The position numbers and the translations under genes are program-made. Below the pieces are notes generated by a model, which was given only the letters and a program-made list of their open reading frames with translations, searched no databases and was not told the origin of the DNA. A DNA stretch of 27,435 nucleotides from a virus, in the IMG/VR virus record IMGVR_UViG_3300028394_000266, positions 1 to 27,435 of that record; one strand, given 5' to 3'. Below, piece after piece: positions 6,260 to 13,812 of this stretch (its first letter is position 1; every line of letters begins with the position of its first letter).

Positions 6260-7493
6260 TTTGTCTTGCTCCCTTAACTTTATTATTTCTTACTACGATT
6301 GAATTGTTATAATAATACACAGTAGACAGGTCGTCTAAAAATGCTGACGTTTTTCCAAAGTCATGATTGCTTAACATTATAGCAGTGTTAGGATGCCAGT
6401 CTGCTTTTAACAAAGGCTTTGGTATTTTATTTTTTGCAATGAATACAACCTTTGTGTCTGGCCCTATATAATTATTTAAGTGGTTATCCTTGACCATTTG
6501 GTTAAATTCGTTGTAATTTTTTTGTCCATTATCTATTCTAAAAAATACAGTAATCTCACTATTGGAAATTTTACCAGATAATGCTGAAAAAATACCGGCA
6601 ACTTGCTCTAATGCTTTATGATCATCATCAACTAATACCAACACCGGCCACTGATTTAAATTTTCAATGACTTCAATTAAATCAATAACCGGAACTGTCT
6701 CGGGACTAATTCTAAATCTAGTTGACGAATTGACTAGTATGTTTTTTGTTAAATCGTTGGGTGCAATTTTTCCAATTTTTTCAAGAATTTTTGCATCTTT
6801 ATGGTAGATACCACATTTTTTTAATTTGTCAATATAGCTGAGGAAGTTGCCTTTTATGTCATTGGAGATTTTTGTCTCAATATAGTCAACACAATGTTTG
6901 TTGGCATTTCTTATGACCACTTGGTCATCCTCTAAATCTACGTATGGGACAAATTTTTCAGGATTTTCTTGGATTTTTTCAATTTCTTTAAAAATCATTA
7001 AAAGTTCTGGATCAATGATAAAGTCACTGTCTTGAAATTCTGATACTACTACAGCAATATTGATTTCATTGAACGGAAATTCTTTTACTGTTCCGTGCTC
7101 GGTTATCGAACCCACTAATTTTTCCTGAATTTTTGGCCATTTTTCCTGAAATGTCTTGGCTCTAATACCTTTTACTGAAATTAACTTTTTATTTTCATCG
7201 TCAGTTGATATTAAAATCATTTGTGAGCGATCAATTTCTCGCAAAGGCAACCTTAATGATTTTGTTGCCAACAGCGAGGTCACGTCAATGTTGTTTTTTT
7301 CCAAATTTGACTGGTATTTTTTGATTTTTTTCAGGGATAGCTCAAGTTGACGATCAGTCAGTGCTAGTCCATTGGCAACTTGCCGGCCAATACTTTTTAT
7401 AAGATTTTTTTCGTTGTAGTCTATTCGAATATTAATAATTCGTGGACGTACACCGGCTAAAATTTCAATGGCATCTTCAACTGTTTGTGTCAT
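6246..7493 (-). CDS. unknown 415-aa protein leading the uvsW operon
   Basis: The largest unassigned early gene. It starts MTQTVEDAIEILAGVRPRI and has a lysine-rich helical N-terminal third (LELSLKKIKKYQSNLEKN). The C-terminal half alternates beta strands and helices: PVLVLVDDDHKALEQVAGIF, then KVVFIAKNK, NTAIMLSNHDFGKTSAFLDD and the closing VYYYNNSIVVR. The pattern recalls a nucleotide-binding or helicase-type fold, but no Walker A or B is present, so no enzyme activity can be claimed. It is the first gene of the early operon, with a near-perfect sigma-70 promoter whose -10 ends 7 nt before the ATG and no Shine-Dalgarno, and it overlaps uvsW by 14 nt. The coding DNA is more AT-rich and lysine/asparagine-rich than its neighbours. 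A partner of UvsW or an accessory replication/recombination protein is possible. Confidence 0.7.
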   Translation of the reverse strand: MTQTVEDAIEILAGVRPRIINIRIDYNEKNLIKSIGRQVANGLALTDRQLELSLKKIKKYQSNLEKNNIDVTSLLATKSLRLPLREIDRSQMILISTDDENKKLISVKGIRAKTFQEKWPKIQEKLVGSITEHGTVKEFPFNEINIAVVVSEFQDSDFIIDPELLMIFKEIEKIQENPEKFVPYVDLEDDQVVIRNANKHCVDYIETKISNDIKGNFLSYIDKLKKCGIYHKDAKILEKIGKIAPNDLTKNILVNSSTRFRISPETVPVIDLIEVIENLNQWPVLVLVDDDHKALEQVAGIFSALSGKISNSEITVFFRIDNGQKNYNEFNQMVKDNHLNNYIGPDTKVVFIAKNKIPKPLLKADWHPNTAIMLSNHDFGKTSAFLDDLSTVYYYNNSIVVRNNKVKGARQIAQL

Positions 7494-7500
7494 ACTATGT

Positions 7501-7528
7501 ATTATACAGCCTTATTTTGTAAAGTCAA
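7501..7528 (-). promoter_or_regulatory. strong sigma-70-like early promoter of the uvsW operon
   Basis: On the minus strand, TTGACT (7523-7528) and a perfect TATAAT (7501-7506) are 16 bp apart. It lies directly downstream of the terminator at 7536-7568 and is the only clear promoter for the run of minus-strand genes from 7493 to 1398. The -10 ends 7 nt before the ATG at 7493, placing the predicted start of transcription at or next to the start codon. Confidence 0.8.
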
Positions 7529-7535
7529 GAGAATA

Positions 7536-7568
7536 AACAAAAAAAGGTTATTATTTCTAATAACCTTT
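7536..7568 (-). terminator. rho-independent terminator ending the gp32-uvsX block
   Basis: A perfect 11-bp stem (7543-7553 with 7558-7568) closes a GAAA tetraloop on the minus strand and is followed by a run of T residues (CCTTTTTTTG). It begins 4 nt after the stop codon at 7573 and separates the uvsX block from the promoter at 7501-7528. Confidence 0.9.
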
Positions 7569-7572
7569 ATGT

Positions 7573-8025
7573 TTAAAGAGAAGCGTCTTCCATACCTGCC
7601 ACTCTAAGTTTTATAATGTTGGTGATTTGCCATTGCTTTTGGTCAAGTGCCTTGGTAATGCCTAACCATTTGTTGCGTAATAAGGCAAATTCATTGATAA
7701 TTTTTTCCATATCAACAACATCTGCTTCACCTTCAACATATTTTTCAACGTCTCTACTACTTAGTGCGCGAGCATAGCTTTCTAGGTATTTTCTAAAATG
7801 ACTACTTTTTAATCGACGCAATTCTATGTTTAAATATTCTAAAATTGCCTCAATTTCCTGTAACTGTGAAAATCGTTGTTCCACAACACCGGGCATACTG
7901 GCTGCGGCTTTTTCTAAATTTCCTGTTATACGGCATTCGTATCTTGCAGAAATTAATTCAGCCTCAAAATATTCCACGGCGTCTGGAATGTTACTAATAT
8001 CCTTAGCAACTTTGTTATACCACAC
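7573..8025 (-). CDS. conserved protein next to uvsX (150 aa), coiled-coil-like
   Basis: A helical, charge-rich protein starting (M)WYNKVAKDISNIPDAVEYF, with a heptad-like middle (FSQLQEIEAILEYLNIELRR) and a conserved-looking stretch KYLESYARALSSRDVEKY. The start codon is GTG, preceded by GAGGA built from the last Glu codons of the upstream gene; its stop is 2 nt away. I recall homologues beside uvsX in marine T4-like phages. The position invites comparison with the recombination mediator UvsY, but the sequence does not resemble T4 UvsY as I know it, so I leave it unnamed. It is the last gene of the block before the terminator. Confidence 0.75.
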   Translation of the reverse strand: MWYNKVAKDISNIPDAVEYFEAELISARYECRITGNLEKAAASMPGVVEQRFSQLQEIEAILEYLNIELRRLKSSHFRKYLESYARALSSRDVEKYVEGEADVVDMEKIINEFALLRNKWLGITKALDQKQWQITNIIKLRVAGMEDASL

Positions 8026-8027
8026 AG

Positions 8028-8279
8028 TTATTCCTCATCGCTGTCGTAATCTTCACTTTCGTAATCGATTTCGTCCTCGCCATCCCAGTCATCTAGATAA
8101 TATTCAATGGCAGCATCAAGGTCTTCATCACCACCAATGGCGGCTTTGAGTACGTGATCACTTACACCGTTATCAGCTAGGATGTCAATGTACTTGCTTG
8201 CGACAGTTTCAATGGCTTTTTTGTCAAAAAACTCTTTCATGCCTGTCCAGATATCAATAATATGGTCTTCAGTCAACAT
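8028..8279 (-). CDS. small acidic protein next to uvsX (83 aa)
   Basis: Starts MLTEDHIIDIWTGMKEFFDKK and ends in a strongly acidic tail (WDGEDEIDYESEDYDSDEE). Its start lies within the last 11 nt of uvsX, so translation is probably coupled. The acidic tail resembles tails that mimic DNA or contact single-strand-binding proteins, but no function is known. I recall similar small proteins immediately after uvsX in marine T4-like phages, which supports it as a real gene. Confidence 0.7.
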   Translation of the reverse strand: MLTEDHIIDIWTGMKEFFDKKAIETVASKYIDILADNGVSDHVLKAAIGGDEDLDAAIEYYLDDWDGEDEIDYESEDYDSDEE

Positions 8280-9357
8280 TTTCTAAGATCTCTCCCGTGT
8301 CTTGATCAATAGTTGGTTTTACATTTTTGTTAGCAACAGCTTGGTTAAACTCAAGCATGATCTTATCCAGACCACCCTCTTCATTACGGTCCCATTCCTT
8401 GCGATACATTTTAATTTCTGTACCATCTATTGAAACGTATTTAAGTCTATTACCATCTTTTACCAAGATACCCTTAGCCTCACATAAGTCAACCATACCG
8501 CTATATGGGCTCATGCCTGTTTCATAAGGAATCTCAACTTGAACTGACTCGAAAGGTTTAGCATAACGTGTTTTCATGATCTTACATGCGGCACGAATAC
8601 CATTTACTGTTGTAGTCTTATTACCATCAGCATCTGTTTTTAATTTTAGTTTACGCATGGCAATAACAATACTTGATGCATAGATAAAGCCTTGTCCGCC
8701 ACTAATCTTGTCATCTGGATCGAACATGTCCTGGCTTGCGTATGTGTGATTAGTACAAACTAGTCCAACATTATAGCTACCAAACATGTTTACACAGTTA
8801 CGAACAAGACTTGTAAGTGCTTTAGGTTTACGACCCATATCACCTTTCATTTCGCCTGCTTCGAACTGATTTACGTCTGTTGGTGTTAACAACATGCCCA
8901 ATGAATCAATTACAAATAATACCTTAGGACGAGTTGCTTCGTCCATTGTTTTGTATTCTTTCATGAATTCACTGATAGTTTTTGCCACATCATCAATCAT
9001 AGCCATGTTAAGTTTTAACAACTTATCTTCACTAGTATCAACACCTAGTGCGTGTAACCATGCTTCATCAAGAGCATTTTCACTGTCAACTAGTACAACA
9101 TAAATGCCTTGTTGTTGTGCGGCTTTGATCAAGTTACCGGAACAAATATATGATTTTCCTGCACCGCTTTCGCCTGCAAGTACAGTAACCTTACCCAACG
9201 GAACACCTTTGTTAAAGTCACTGCTAATTAGATAGTTTAAGGCATAATTGCCTGTACTGATCCAGTCTGTTGGATCATTAAAACCGACACCAAGCCCATC
9301 AATACTTTTTGTCAGAGTCTTTCTGAATTTTGAAAGGTCAAATGCTTTCGTAGCCAT
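8269..9357 (-). CDS. uvsX: UvsX, RecA-like recombinase
   Basis: A full-length 362-residue RecA-family strand-exchange protein. Walker A is AGESGAGKS (61-69), the catalytic Glu region follows (VDSENALDEAW), Walker B is KVLFVIDSLG, and the loop-2 region includes NHTYASQDMFDPDDKISGGQG. T4 UvsX forms filaments on single-stranded DNA for recombination-dependent replication and repair, with gp32 upstream in this window as its natural partner. A clear Shine-Dalgarno (AAGGAGAACGT-ATG) precedes the start. The gene follows gp32 after a C(UUCG)G hairpin and overlaps the small acidic gene by 11 nt. Confidence 0.97.
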   Translation of the reverse strand: MATKAFDLSKFRKTLTKSIDGLGVGFNDPTDWISTGNYALNYLISSDFNKGVPLGKVTVLAGESGAGKSYICSGNLIKAAQQQGIYVVLVDSENALDEAWLHALGVDTSEDKLLKLNMAMIDDVAKTISEFMKEYKTMDEATRPKVLFVIDSLGMLLTPTDVNQFEAGEMKGDMGRKPKALTSLVRNCVNMFGSYNVGLVCTNHTYASQDMFDPDDKISGGQGFIYASSIVIAMRKLKLKTDADGNKTTTVNGIRAACKIMKTRYAKPFESVQVEIPYETGMSPYSGMVDLCEAKGILVKDGNRLKYVSIDGTEIKMYRKEWDRNEEGGLDKIMLEFNQAVANKNVKPTIDQDTGEILENVD

Positions 9358-9383
9358 ACGTTCTCCTTGTGTTTGTAGTTATG

Positions 9384-9405
9384 AAGGGGCACCGAAGTGC
9401 CCCTT
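9384..9405 (-). promoter_or_regulatory. C(UUCG)G hairpin between gp32 and uvsX
   Basis: On the minus strand a perfect 9-bp stem, AAGGGGCAC with GTGCCCCTT, closes a UUCG tetraloop with the optimal C-G closing pair. No T-run follows, so it is not a classical terminator. C(UUCG)G hairpins are known in T4 intercistronic regions as very stable RNA structures. It begins 8 nt after the gp32 stop and may stabilise the gp32 3' end or dampen read-through into uvsX. Confidence 0.85.
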
Positions 9406-9413
9406 ATATGTGA

Positions 9414-10385
9414 TTACTGCTTTTGACGATTACGAATCATCGCAAGGATGTCTTCTGCACGACCACTACCACTTGCTGGAGCGGCTTCTGCTTTTGGAGC
9501 AGATTGTACAGGAGCACTAACACGAGGTGTTGGCTCGTCTGGATCGATGTTATCGATTGCAGAGCTAGTTGCCTTGTTTGGATCACCAGTTGCGGCGCCC
9601 ATACCTGCTGGACGGAAATATTGTCCCCATGCTTCTTTGTCAAACGGCTCGCCGTCAACACTTGCTTGGAACATTTCCTTAATAACCTTAAGTTCAACAT
9701 CACCTGGCTTCTTAGGCAAGAAGTCGTTTAAGTTAAACAAACCATGTGCCTTAACTGAGTCAAGTTCTGCATCAGTTAATGGACGCTCACGACGGCTCCA
9801 CTTACTTGTAGAGTAGTCTGCGTATCCACCTTTACTTGTCTTGACAAGTTTAAAGTCAACGCCACGTGCAAAGTCTGTTGGCAATTCTTCCAACTCTGGA
9901 TCAACCAATGCTGATTTGATCAACTGGAAAATCTGAGGTCCGATGATGAATCTACGAACTGGATTTTCTGGGTGTCCATCTTCCTTCAAGCCGTCTTCAA
10001 CAACAAAACCTTGGAAAATGTAACTACGCTTTTTCCAATATTTACGACCCATGTCTTCTAAAGACTTGTCTTTAAACCAACCGCGAACTTCGCTAAGGAT
10101 TGGACATGTTTCGCCGTACATTTCCATACAAGGTACTTGCACTTGTACTGGACGTGAGTCAGTTTCACCTTTGATTCCTGCGAATGGCAGTTTAATCATT
10201 AGGCGTTCTGCCCAGAAAAATGTATTATCGGAATTGCCGTCTGGTAAAAATCTTACTGTAGATTCTTTGCCCTGCTCGAGGTTCCAGAACGGATAGATTG
10301 CGTTGTCTCCAACGGGGCGATCACCGCCGCTTGATTTTGTTTCTTGTGCCTGAAGTTTTGCACGAATTTCTGCTAATGTGGCCAT
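9414..10385 (-). CDS. gp32: gp32, single-stranded DNA-binding protein
   Basis: 323 residues, starting MATLAEIRAKLQAQE; the T4 protein has 301. The core has the gp32 landmark YPFWNLEQGKESTVRFLPD, a Cys-containing zinc-type region (CMEMYGETC), and the OB-fold-like segment KRSYIFQGFVVED and NPVRRFIIGPQIFQLI. The C-terminal third is a flexible Ala/Pro/Ser linker ending GRAEDILAMIRNRQKQ, probably the protein-interaction tail. gp32 coats single-stranded DNA in replication, recombination and repair and works with UvsX. A clear Shine-Dalgarno (AGGAGAAACATT-ATG) precedes the start. Upstream lie a 19-bp dyad, a terminator and a late-type box, so control appears layered. Confidence 0.95.
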   Translation of the reverse strand: MATLAEIRAKLQAQETKSSGGDRPVGDNAIYPFWNLEQGKESTVRFLPDGNSDNTFFWAERLMIKLPFAGIKGETDSRPVQVQVPCMEMYGETCPILSEVRGWFKDKSLEDMGRKYWKKRSYIFQGFVVEDGLKEDGHPENPVRRFIIGPQIFQLIKSALVDPELEELPTDFARGVDFKLVKTSKGGYADYSTSKWSRRERPLTDAELDSVKAHGLFNLNDFLPKKPGDVELKVIKEMFQASVDGEPFDKEAWGQYFRPAGMGAATGDPNKATSSAIDNIDPDEPTPRVSAPVQSAPKAEAAPASGSGRAEDILAMIRNRQKQ

Positions 10386-10435
10386 AATGTTTCTCCTATT
10401 GTTATGCCTATGTACTGCTTTTTTGCCTTATATTT

Positions 10436-10454
10436 GTTTTACACCGTGTAAAAC
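10436..10454. promoter_or_regulatory. 19-bp dyad upstream of gp32 (possible operator)
   Basis: GTTTTACACCGTGTAAAAC is a perfect 9-bp inverted repeat around one central base. It lies 51 bp upstream of the gp32 start, partly over the T-run of the terminator at 10451-10487, next to a weak -10-like TATAAG. A protein-binding operator or an RNA hairpin are both possible; gp32 in T4 represses its own translation, but there the site is in the mRNA leader. Confidence 0.5.
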
Positions 10455-10487
10455 AAAAAGTGCATACATGTTATTGTACGCACTTTT
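10451..10487 (-). terminator. rho-independent terminator between the 529-residue gene and gp32
   Basis: On the minus strand AAAAGTGC...GCACTTTT (8 bp, then one mismatch and a further 4 bp around a 6-nt loop) is followed by TTTTTGTTTT. It isolates the late morphogenesis block from gp32. Its 5' arm abuts the late-type box at 10487-10494. Confidence 0.8.
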
Positions 10488-10494
10488 ATTTAGT
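10487..10494 (-). promoter_or_regulatory. late-type box ACTAAATA touching the terminator
   Basis: The minus strand reads ACTAAATA. If used, transcription would start about 6 nt later, inside the 5' arm of the terminator stem, so transcripts from this box would lack most of that arm and probably escape termination into gp32. The match alone is modest. Confidence 0.4.
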
Positions 10495-10538
10495 ATTGCA
10501 ACATCAAACCACGTTAAAATGTGGTCAGTTTTACCGTT

Positions 10539-12128
10539 TTAATATTTTGCTAGTTCTTTAATACGAGCCAACGGATCTACGCTTTCTTCTTCCTCTTCTT
10601 CTGGGTCAGTCAGTTGGTCTCCAGCGGCTGCACCAGTTAGTGCGCCCAGTGGGCCACCTAACGCGGCACCTGCTACTCCGCCTGCTATTGTCCCAAGGAT
10701 ACCTTCATTTCCGGGTGCGGCTATAGTCTTAGTACTTAATTTTTCAACTACGTAGTGAGCAAACTGTCCGGCTTGTTCACCAAACTTCTTCTCACAGGCA
10801 ATCTTAACACCTTCTTCACCACGTGGGAATGTACCGGTCTGACTGTCATACATTGATTGAATAAACTCAACTACTTCTTTAGGAATAGCTTGTTTAGCTA
10901 GATGTCTTGCACGGCTTTGTCCAGTATGTACTGCACCACTTTTATCTTTTACATCACCGGAATCTTTTGAGTACGGGCCATCAAATGGCGGCTCTTCTTC
11001 AGAATCTTTTTGGTGATCTAACTCGCCTAACTCATCAATTTGAGTTTCAAAATCTTGGAACATGCTGTGCTCTTTTACATCTTCTTCATCATCACATTCA
11101 CATGGATCTTTGTGGCATACTGAGCATTCGACTTCTTCAGCAACTAGATCTTCATAACCTAACTCGCCTTCACGTTTTTCACTTACTAGTTTATAAATGT
11201 ATGGGAATACACCTTTTAGTTCTTCGTTGAATGTACGAATAGTTAGGGCATCTACCCAACTGTTGATCATATCTTCTGGAACTACTTGTGCTTCTGTTGG
11301 AGCAAATGATTCACGGAAACTTTCATAATGAGCTTGCTTTTGTAGGCTAGCGACTTCGTGTTTAACTGCTTCAATGCGTTCCATAACACGCTCGCTAATA
11401 TCACCCATAGCTTCTGCCATAACGCCACTACGTTGTGTATAGTTTTTAAACTGACGAAGTTTGCTTAGTTCTTCGCTTAGTCCACTAATATGATTGCCAA
11501 TGCCGTCATATGGATTGCCGCCGTTAGCCACGTGAACAGCCATTGCACGAGCACCATTCAAATGCTTTGCAGGATAACGGAAACGTTCGCCTGTTGAGCT
11601 TTCAATGTAGATGCTTTCGATACGCTGTGTACGACCAGCTGGGTTTGCATAGTTAACAGGTGCGCTGTGCTTGACAATAATCTTTGCTTCGCCCACATCT
11701 TGGTAACTAGTCTTACTTGTACCAAATAGTTTTGATTCACTCATTTTTTCTTCTCCGTTCCTTTGTGCTAGATAAGCATAATCTCTTTTTTCTAAGTTTG
11801 ATTTAGCAATATCGCGTGTGTCAAACTTTAGTAAATTCTTTCTTGCAAATTGTCTTAACTCTTTTAAAAAGTCAAACCATTCATCTTTAACTTCATCAGT
11901 ATGTGCATCTAGCATAGATTCATCATAGATAACAGTTAGTGCATCGTCGTCTATTTGCAAGTTAATACGACCTAATTCATCGCCTTGTACTTTATAACTT
12001 ACATCAAAGAATCTAGCTGTCTCTGGGTCTGTGGTTAATGTACCATCCTCGGCACCCATTTTTACATTAGAGAAGCGGCTACGTACTTTGTTAAAAAGGT
12101 CAGTCGATATTGTAGTTAAGTCTTTCAT
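10539..12128 (-). CDS. conserved phage protein of unknown function, probable late gene (529 aa)
   Basis: The open frame extends to 12182, but the ATG at 12128 avoids overlap with gp17 and sits exactly 5 nt after the late box AATAAATA; the start is MKDLTTISTDLFNKV. The N-terminal 110 residues form a mixed alpha/beta domain (FFDVSYKVQGDELGRINLQI). A helical middle follows, then a Cys cluster CSVCHKDPCEC (335-345) next to an acidic run, and a glycine-zipper stretch GILGTIAGGVAGAALGG (476-492) that could insert into a membrane or pack helices. The C-terminus has an acidic run of seven or more Glu. No catalytic motif was recognised. The late promoter and its place after terminase suggest a virion or head-associated protein. 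No Shine-Dalgarno is visible. Confidence 0.75.
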   Translation of the reverse strand: MKDLTTISTDLFNKVRSRFSNVKMGAEDGTLTTDPETARFFDVSYKVQGDELGRINLQIDDDALTVIYDESMLDAHTDEVKDEWFDFLKELRQFARKNLLKFDTRDIAKSNLEKRDYAYLAQRNGEEKMSESKLFGTSKTSYQDVGEAKIIVKHSAPVNYANPAGRTQRIESIYIESSTGERFRYPAKHLNGARAMAVHVANGGNPYDGIGNHISGLSEELSKLRQFKNYTQRSGVMAEAMGDISERVMERIEAVKHEVASLQKQAHYESFRESFAPTEAQVVPEDMINSWVDALTIRTFNEELKGVFPYIYKLVSEKREGELGYEDLVAEEVECSVCHKDPCECDDEEDVKEHSMFQDFETQIDELGELDHQKDSEEEPPFDGPYSKDSGDVKDKSGAVHTGQSRARHLAKQAIPKEVVEFIQSMYDSQTGTFPRGEEGVKIACEKKFGEQAGQFAHYVVEKLSTKTIAAPGNEGILGTIAGGVAGAALGGPLGALTGAAAGDQLTDPEEEEEESVDPLARIKELAKY

Positions 12129-12133
12129 AGTTG

Positions 12134-12141
12134 TATTTATT
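12134..12141 (-). promoter_or_regulatory. late promoter box fused to the start of the 529-residue gene
   Basis: The minus strand reads AATAAATA-CAACT-ATG: the late box, exactly five bases, then the start codon. In T4 the late box is centred at -10, so +1 falls on or next to the A of ATG. There is no Shine-Dalgarno. Confidence 0.7.
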
Positions 12142-13735
12142 AGAAACTGCTGGAAACGAATATAGGCATAGGCGGTTCCCAATCTTCAAAGTTTTCATCT
12201 AAACTGTTAGACATTACTTCAAAAACCCTAGTATCCCAGTCGGCTAAAACTGCGCTCATACGTACTGCTAGTAACATAGCACTAACTAAATCGTCAGTTT
12301 CTCCTACTTTTGCTTTAAACGTAATGCCATTAGCAATAAACGCTTTGAGCTCACTAATAAGCGGTCTACTGTTGATTTTCATCTTGTTTGTTTCAATAAG
12401 GTGTTTTAATCGACTACAAATTGCAATTTTACTGCGGTGTGTGGTATTAAATCCCTTGCGGAATTTACGTACATGTCCTTTACGTATAGGTTCTGAAGTA
12501 AATAATCCAGGTATGTTTTCTTCGCCCACATTCTTAACAACAATAAGAGCGGCTTCACCTAGTGTGTTGTTTTCAACTGACCAATAGATATTAGAACCAT
12601 TCATTTTTGGACAACATTCAGCAATGTACTTGTTAATGTCCATAAGGATTTTAATCTGTCCTTCTACTGCGGTGGTATTATGTTGCCACTCTGCTACCTG
12701 TATCATTGACGGTAACTCTATGACTTGTATGGCCGCATAGTTGCCGCCGGTTCCTAATGCAGGGTCTAATGCCACGGCGTAAATCATATCATCAGTTGGT
12801 TTCTTATACCAACGTACTTGTCCCATTTTAAGGATAGGCTCTTTACCTTCCATTCCTGCGAGGCACAAACTATTAATCAGTGTTTCTTCATAAACTAAGA
12901 ACTCGCATCCGTATTCTCGACGAAAACGTTCTTCACCAATGCGTCCTAATTCTACTTGTTTCCATGCATCGTCGCGATCTGGATGCTCATGCCATTCTGC
13001 ACGGAATCCGTGAAACCCATTAACACCTAATGCTGTTTCATTTCCGTGTTCGTCAAATTTCTTTTGGCTTTCTTTCCAAATATTGGCAAATGTATCTTCG
13101 TCACTGTTAGGTGTGCTTGTAATAATAGCGCGGCCACCAGTTGCTAGTGTTGGCGATATGGAAGTCCAAAATTCTTCAGCAATGTTAGGTTGTACGAAAG
13201 CAAACTCATCGCAATATAGTAAGGATATGGACATACCACGACCGGTGTTACCAGTAGTAGTAGCTGATACAATTCTTGATCCGTTGTCAAATTCAATACT
13301 CCCCTTGTTATAGTTTGTTACTCCGCATCTAATATGATCCGGACAGTCTTCATATGCATAACGAATACGTTGCATAATTTCCTGTGCGCCTGTATATTTG
13401 TGTGCGGCAACAAGAACTGTTTGATCAGGATGAAACATAGCGTACCAAAGTAAGTAACCTGCCGCGCAGGTAGTTTTACCACTTTGTCGAGGCAACATGT
13501 TGATGTTGAAACGATGATCATGATAACTGTGTAATAATCTTACTTGATAGTCATATGGATCAAACAGTAGTTTACCTTTTACCGGATGCTGAATATAGAA
13601 AAAGTTTTTTGCAAAATGAATGTAGCCAATTTCGGAGTCAGCGCAAAGCATCAGATCCTGAATGTGTTTTTCAGTGAACGTTTCTTGCCTATTGGCTTTT
13701 TTAATTAATACGCCATCTAATGATTTGCTTGCCAT
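12140..13735 (-). CDS. gp17: gp17, terminase large subunit (packaging motor)
   Basis: Complete 531-residue large terminase. The ATPase half has Walker A PRQSGKTT (82-89, T4-type) and Walker B LLYCDEFAF (172-180), with ITSTPN as the coupling motif. The nuclease half has the RNase H-like acidic residues D324 (ALDPALGTGG), E388 (SVENN) and D481/D482 (GETDDLVSAM). It pumps DNA into the prohead and cuts concatemers, with gp16 as regulator. In T4, genes 16 and 17 are adjacent; here two other genes separate them. The start lies 5 nt after the box GTTAAATA with no Shine-Dalgarno, and a terminator stands directly upstream of that box. Confidence 0.97.
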   Translation of the reverse strand: MASKSLDGVLIKKANRQETFTEKHIQDLMLCADSEIGYIHFAKNFFYIQHPVKGKLLFDPYDYQVRLLHSYHDHRFNINMLPRQSGKTTCAAGYLLWYAMFHPDQTVLVAAHKYTGAQEIMQRIRYAYEDCPDHIRCGVTNYNKGSIEFDNGSRIVSATTTGNTGRGMSISLLYCDEFAFVQPNIAEEFWTSISPTLATGGRAIITSTPNSDEDTFANIWKESQKKFDEHGNETALGVNGFHGFRAEWHEHPDRDDAWKQVELGRIGEERFRREYGCEFLVYEETLINSLCLAGMEGKEPILKMGQVRWYKKPTDDMIYAVALDPALGTGGNYAAIQVIELPSMIQVAEWQHNTTAVEGQIKILMDINKYIAECCPKMNGSNIYWSVENNTLGEAALIVVKNVGEENIPGLFTSEPIRKGHVRKFRKGFNTTHRSKIAICSRLKHLIETNKMKINSRPLISELKAFIANGITFKAKVGETDDLVSAMLLAVRMSAVLADWDTRVFEVMSNSLDENFEDWEPPMPIFVSSSF

Positions 13736-13740
13736 ATGAT

Positions 13741-13748
13741 TATTTAAC
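13741..13748 (-). promoter_or_regulatory. late promoter box fused to the gp17 start
   Basis: The minus strand reads GTTAAATA-ATCAT-ATG: a late-type box, five bases and the start codon, directly after the terminator at 13750-13777. There is no Shine-Dalgarno, so a leaderless gp17 mRNA is predicted. Confidence 0.65.
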
Positions 13749-13749
13749 G

Positions 13750-13777
13750 AAAAAAATAGACCCCGGAGGGTCTATTT
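13750..13777 (-). terminator. rho-independent terminator before gp17
   Basis: A perfect 10-bp stem (AAATAGACCC with GGGTCTATTT, 13754-13763 and 13768-13777) closes a 4-nt loop and on the minus strand is followed by seven T residues. It ends transcripts from the head-protein genes just before the gp17 promoter box. Confidence 0.88.
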
Positions 13778-13812
13778 GGCACCAATTATGCAAGGTGCTA
13801 ACTGCCGACGAA

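Noticed and set aside
7573-8025. UvsY identity for the 150-residue protein beside uvsX
   Set aside because: Position fits but the sequence does not resemble UvsY as I know it; left unnamed.
9423-9816. Open frames on both strands overlapping gp32
   Set aside because: gp32 is certain in this stretch; the others have shadow composition and no ribosome binding site.
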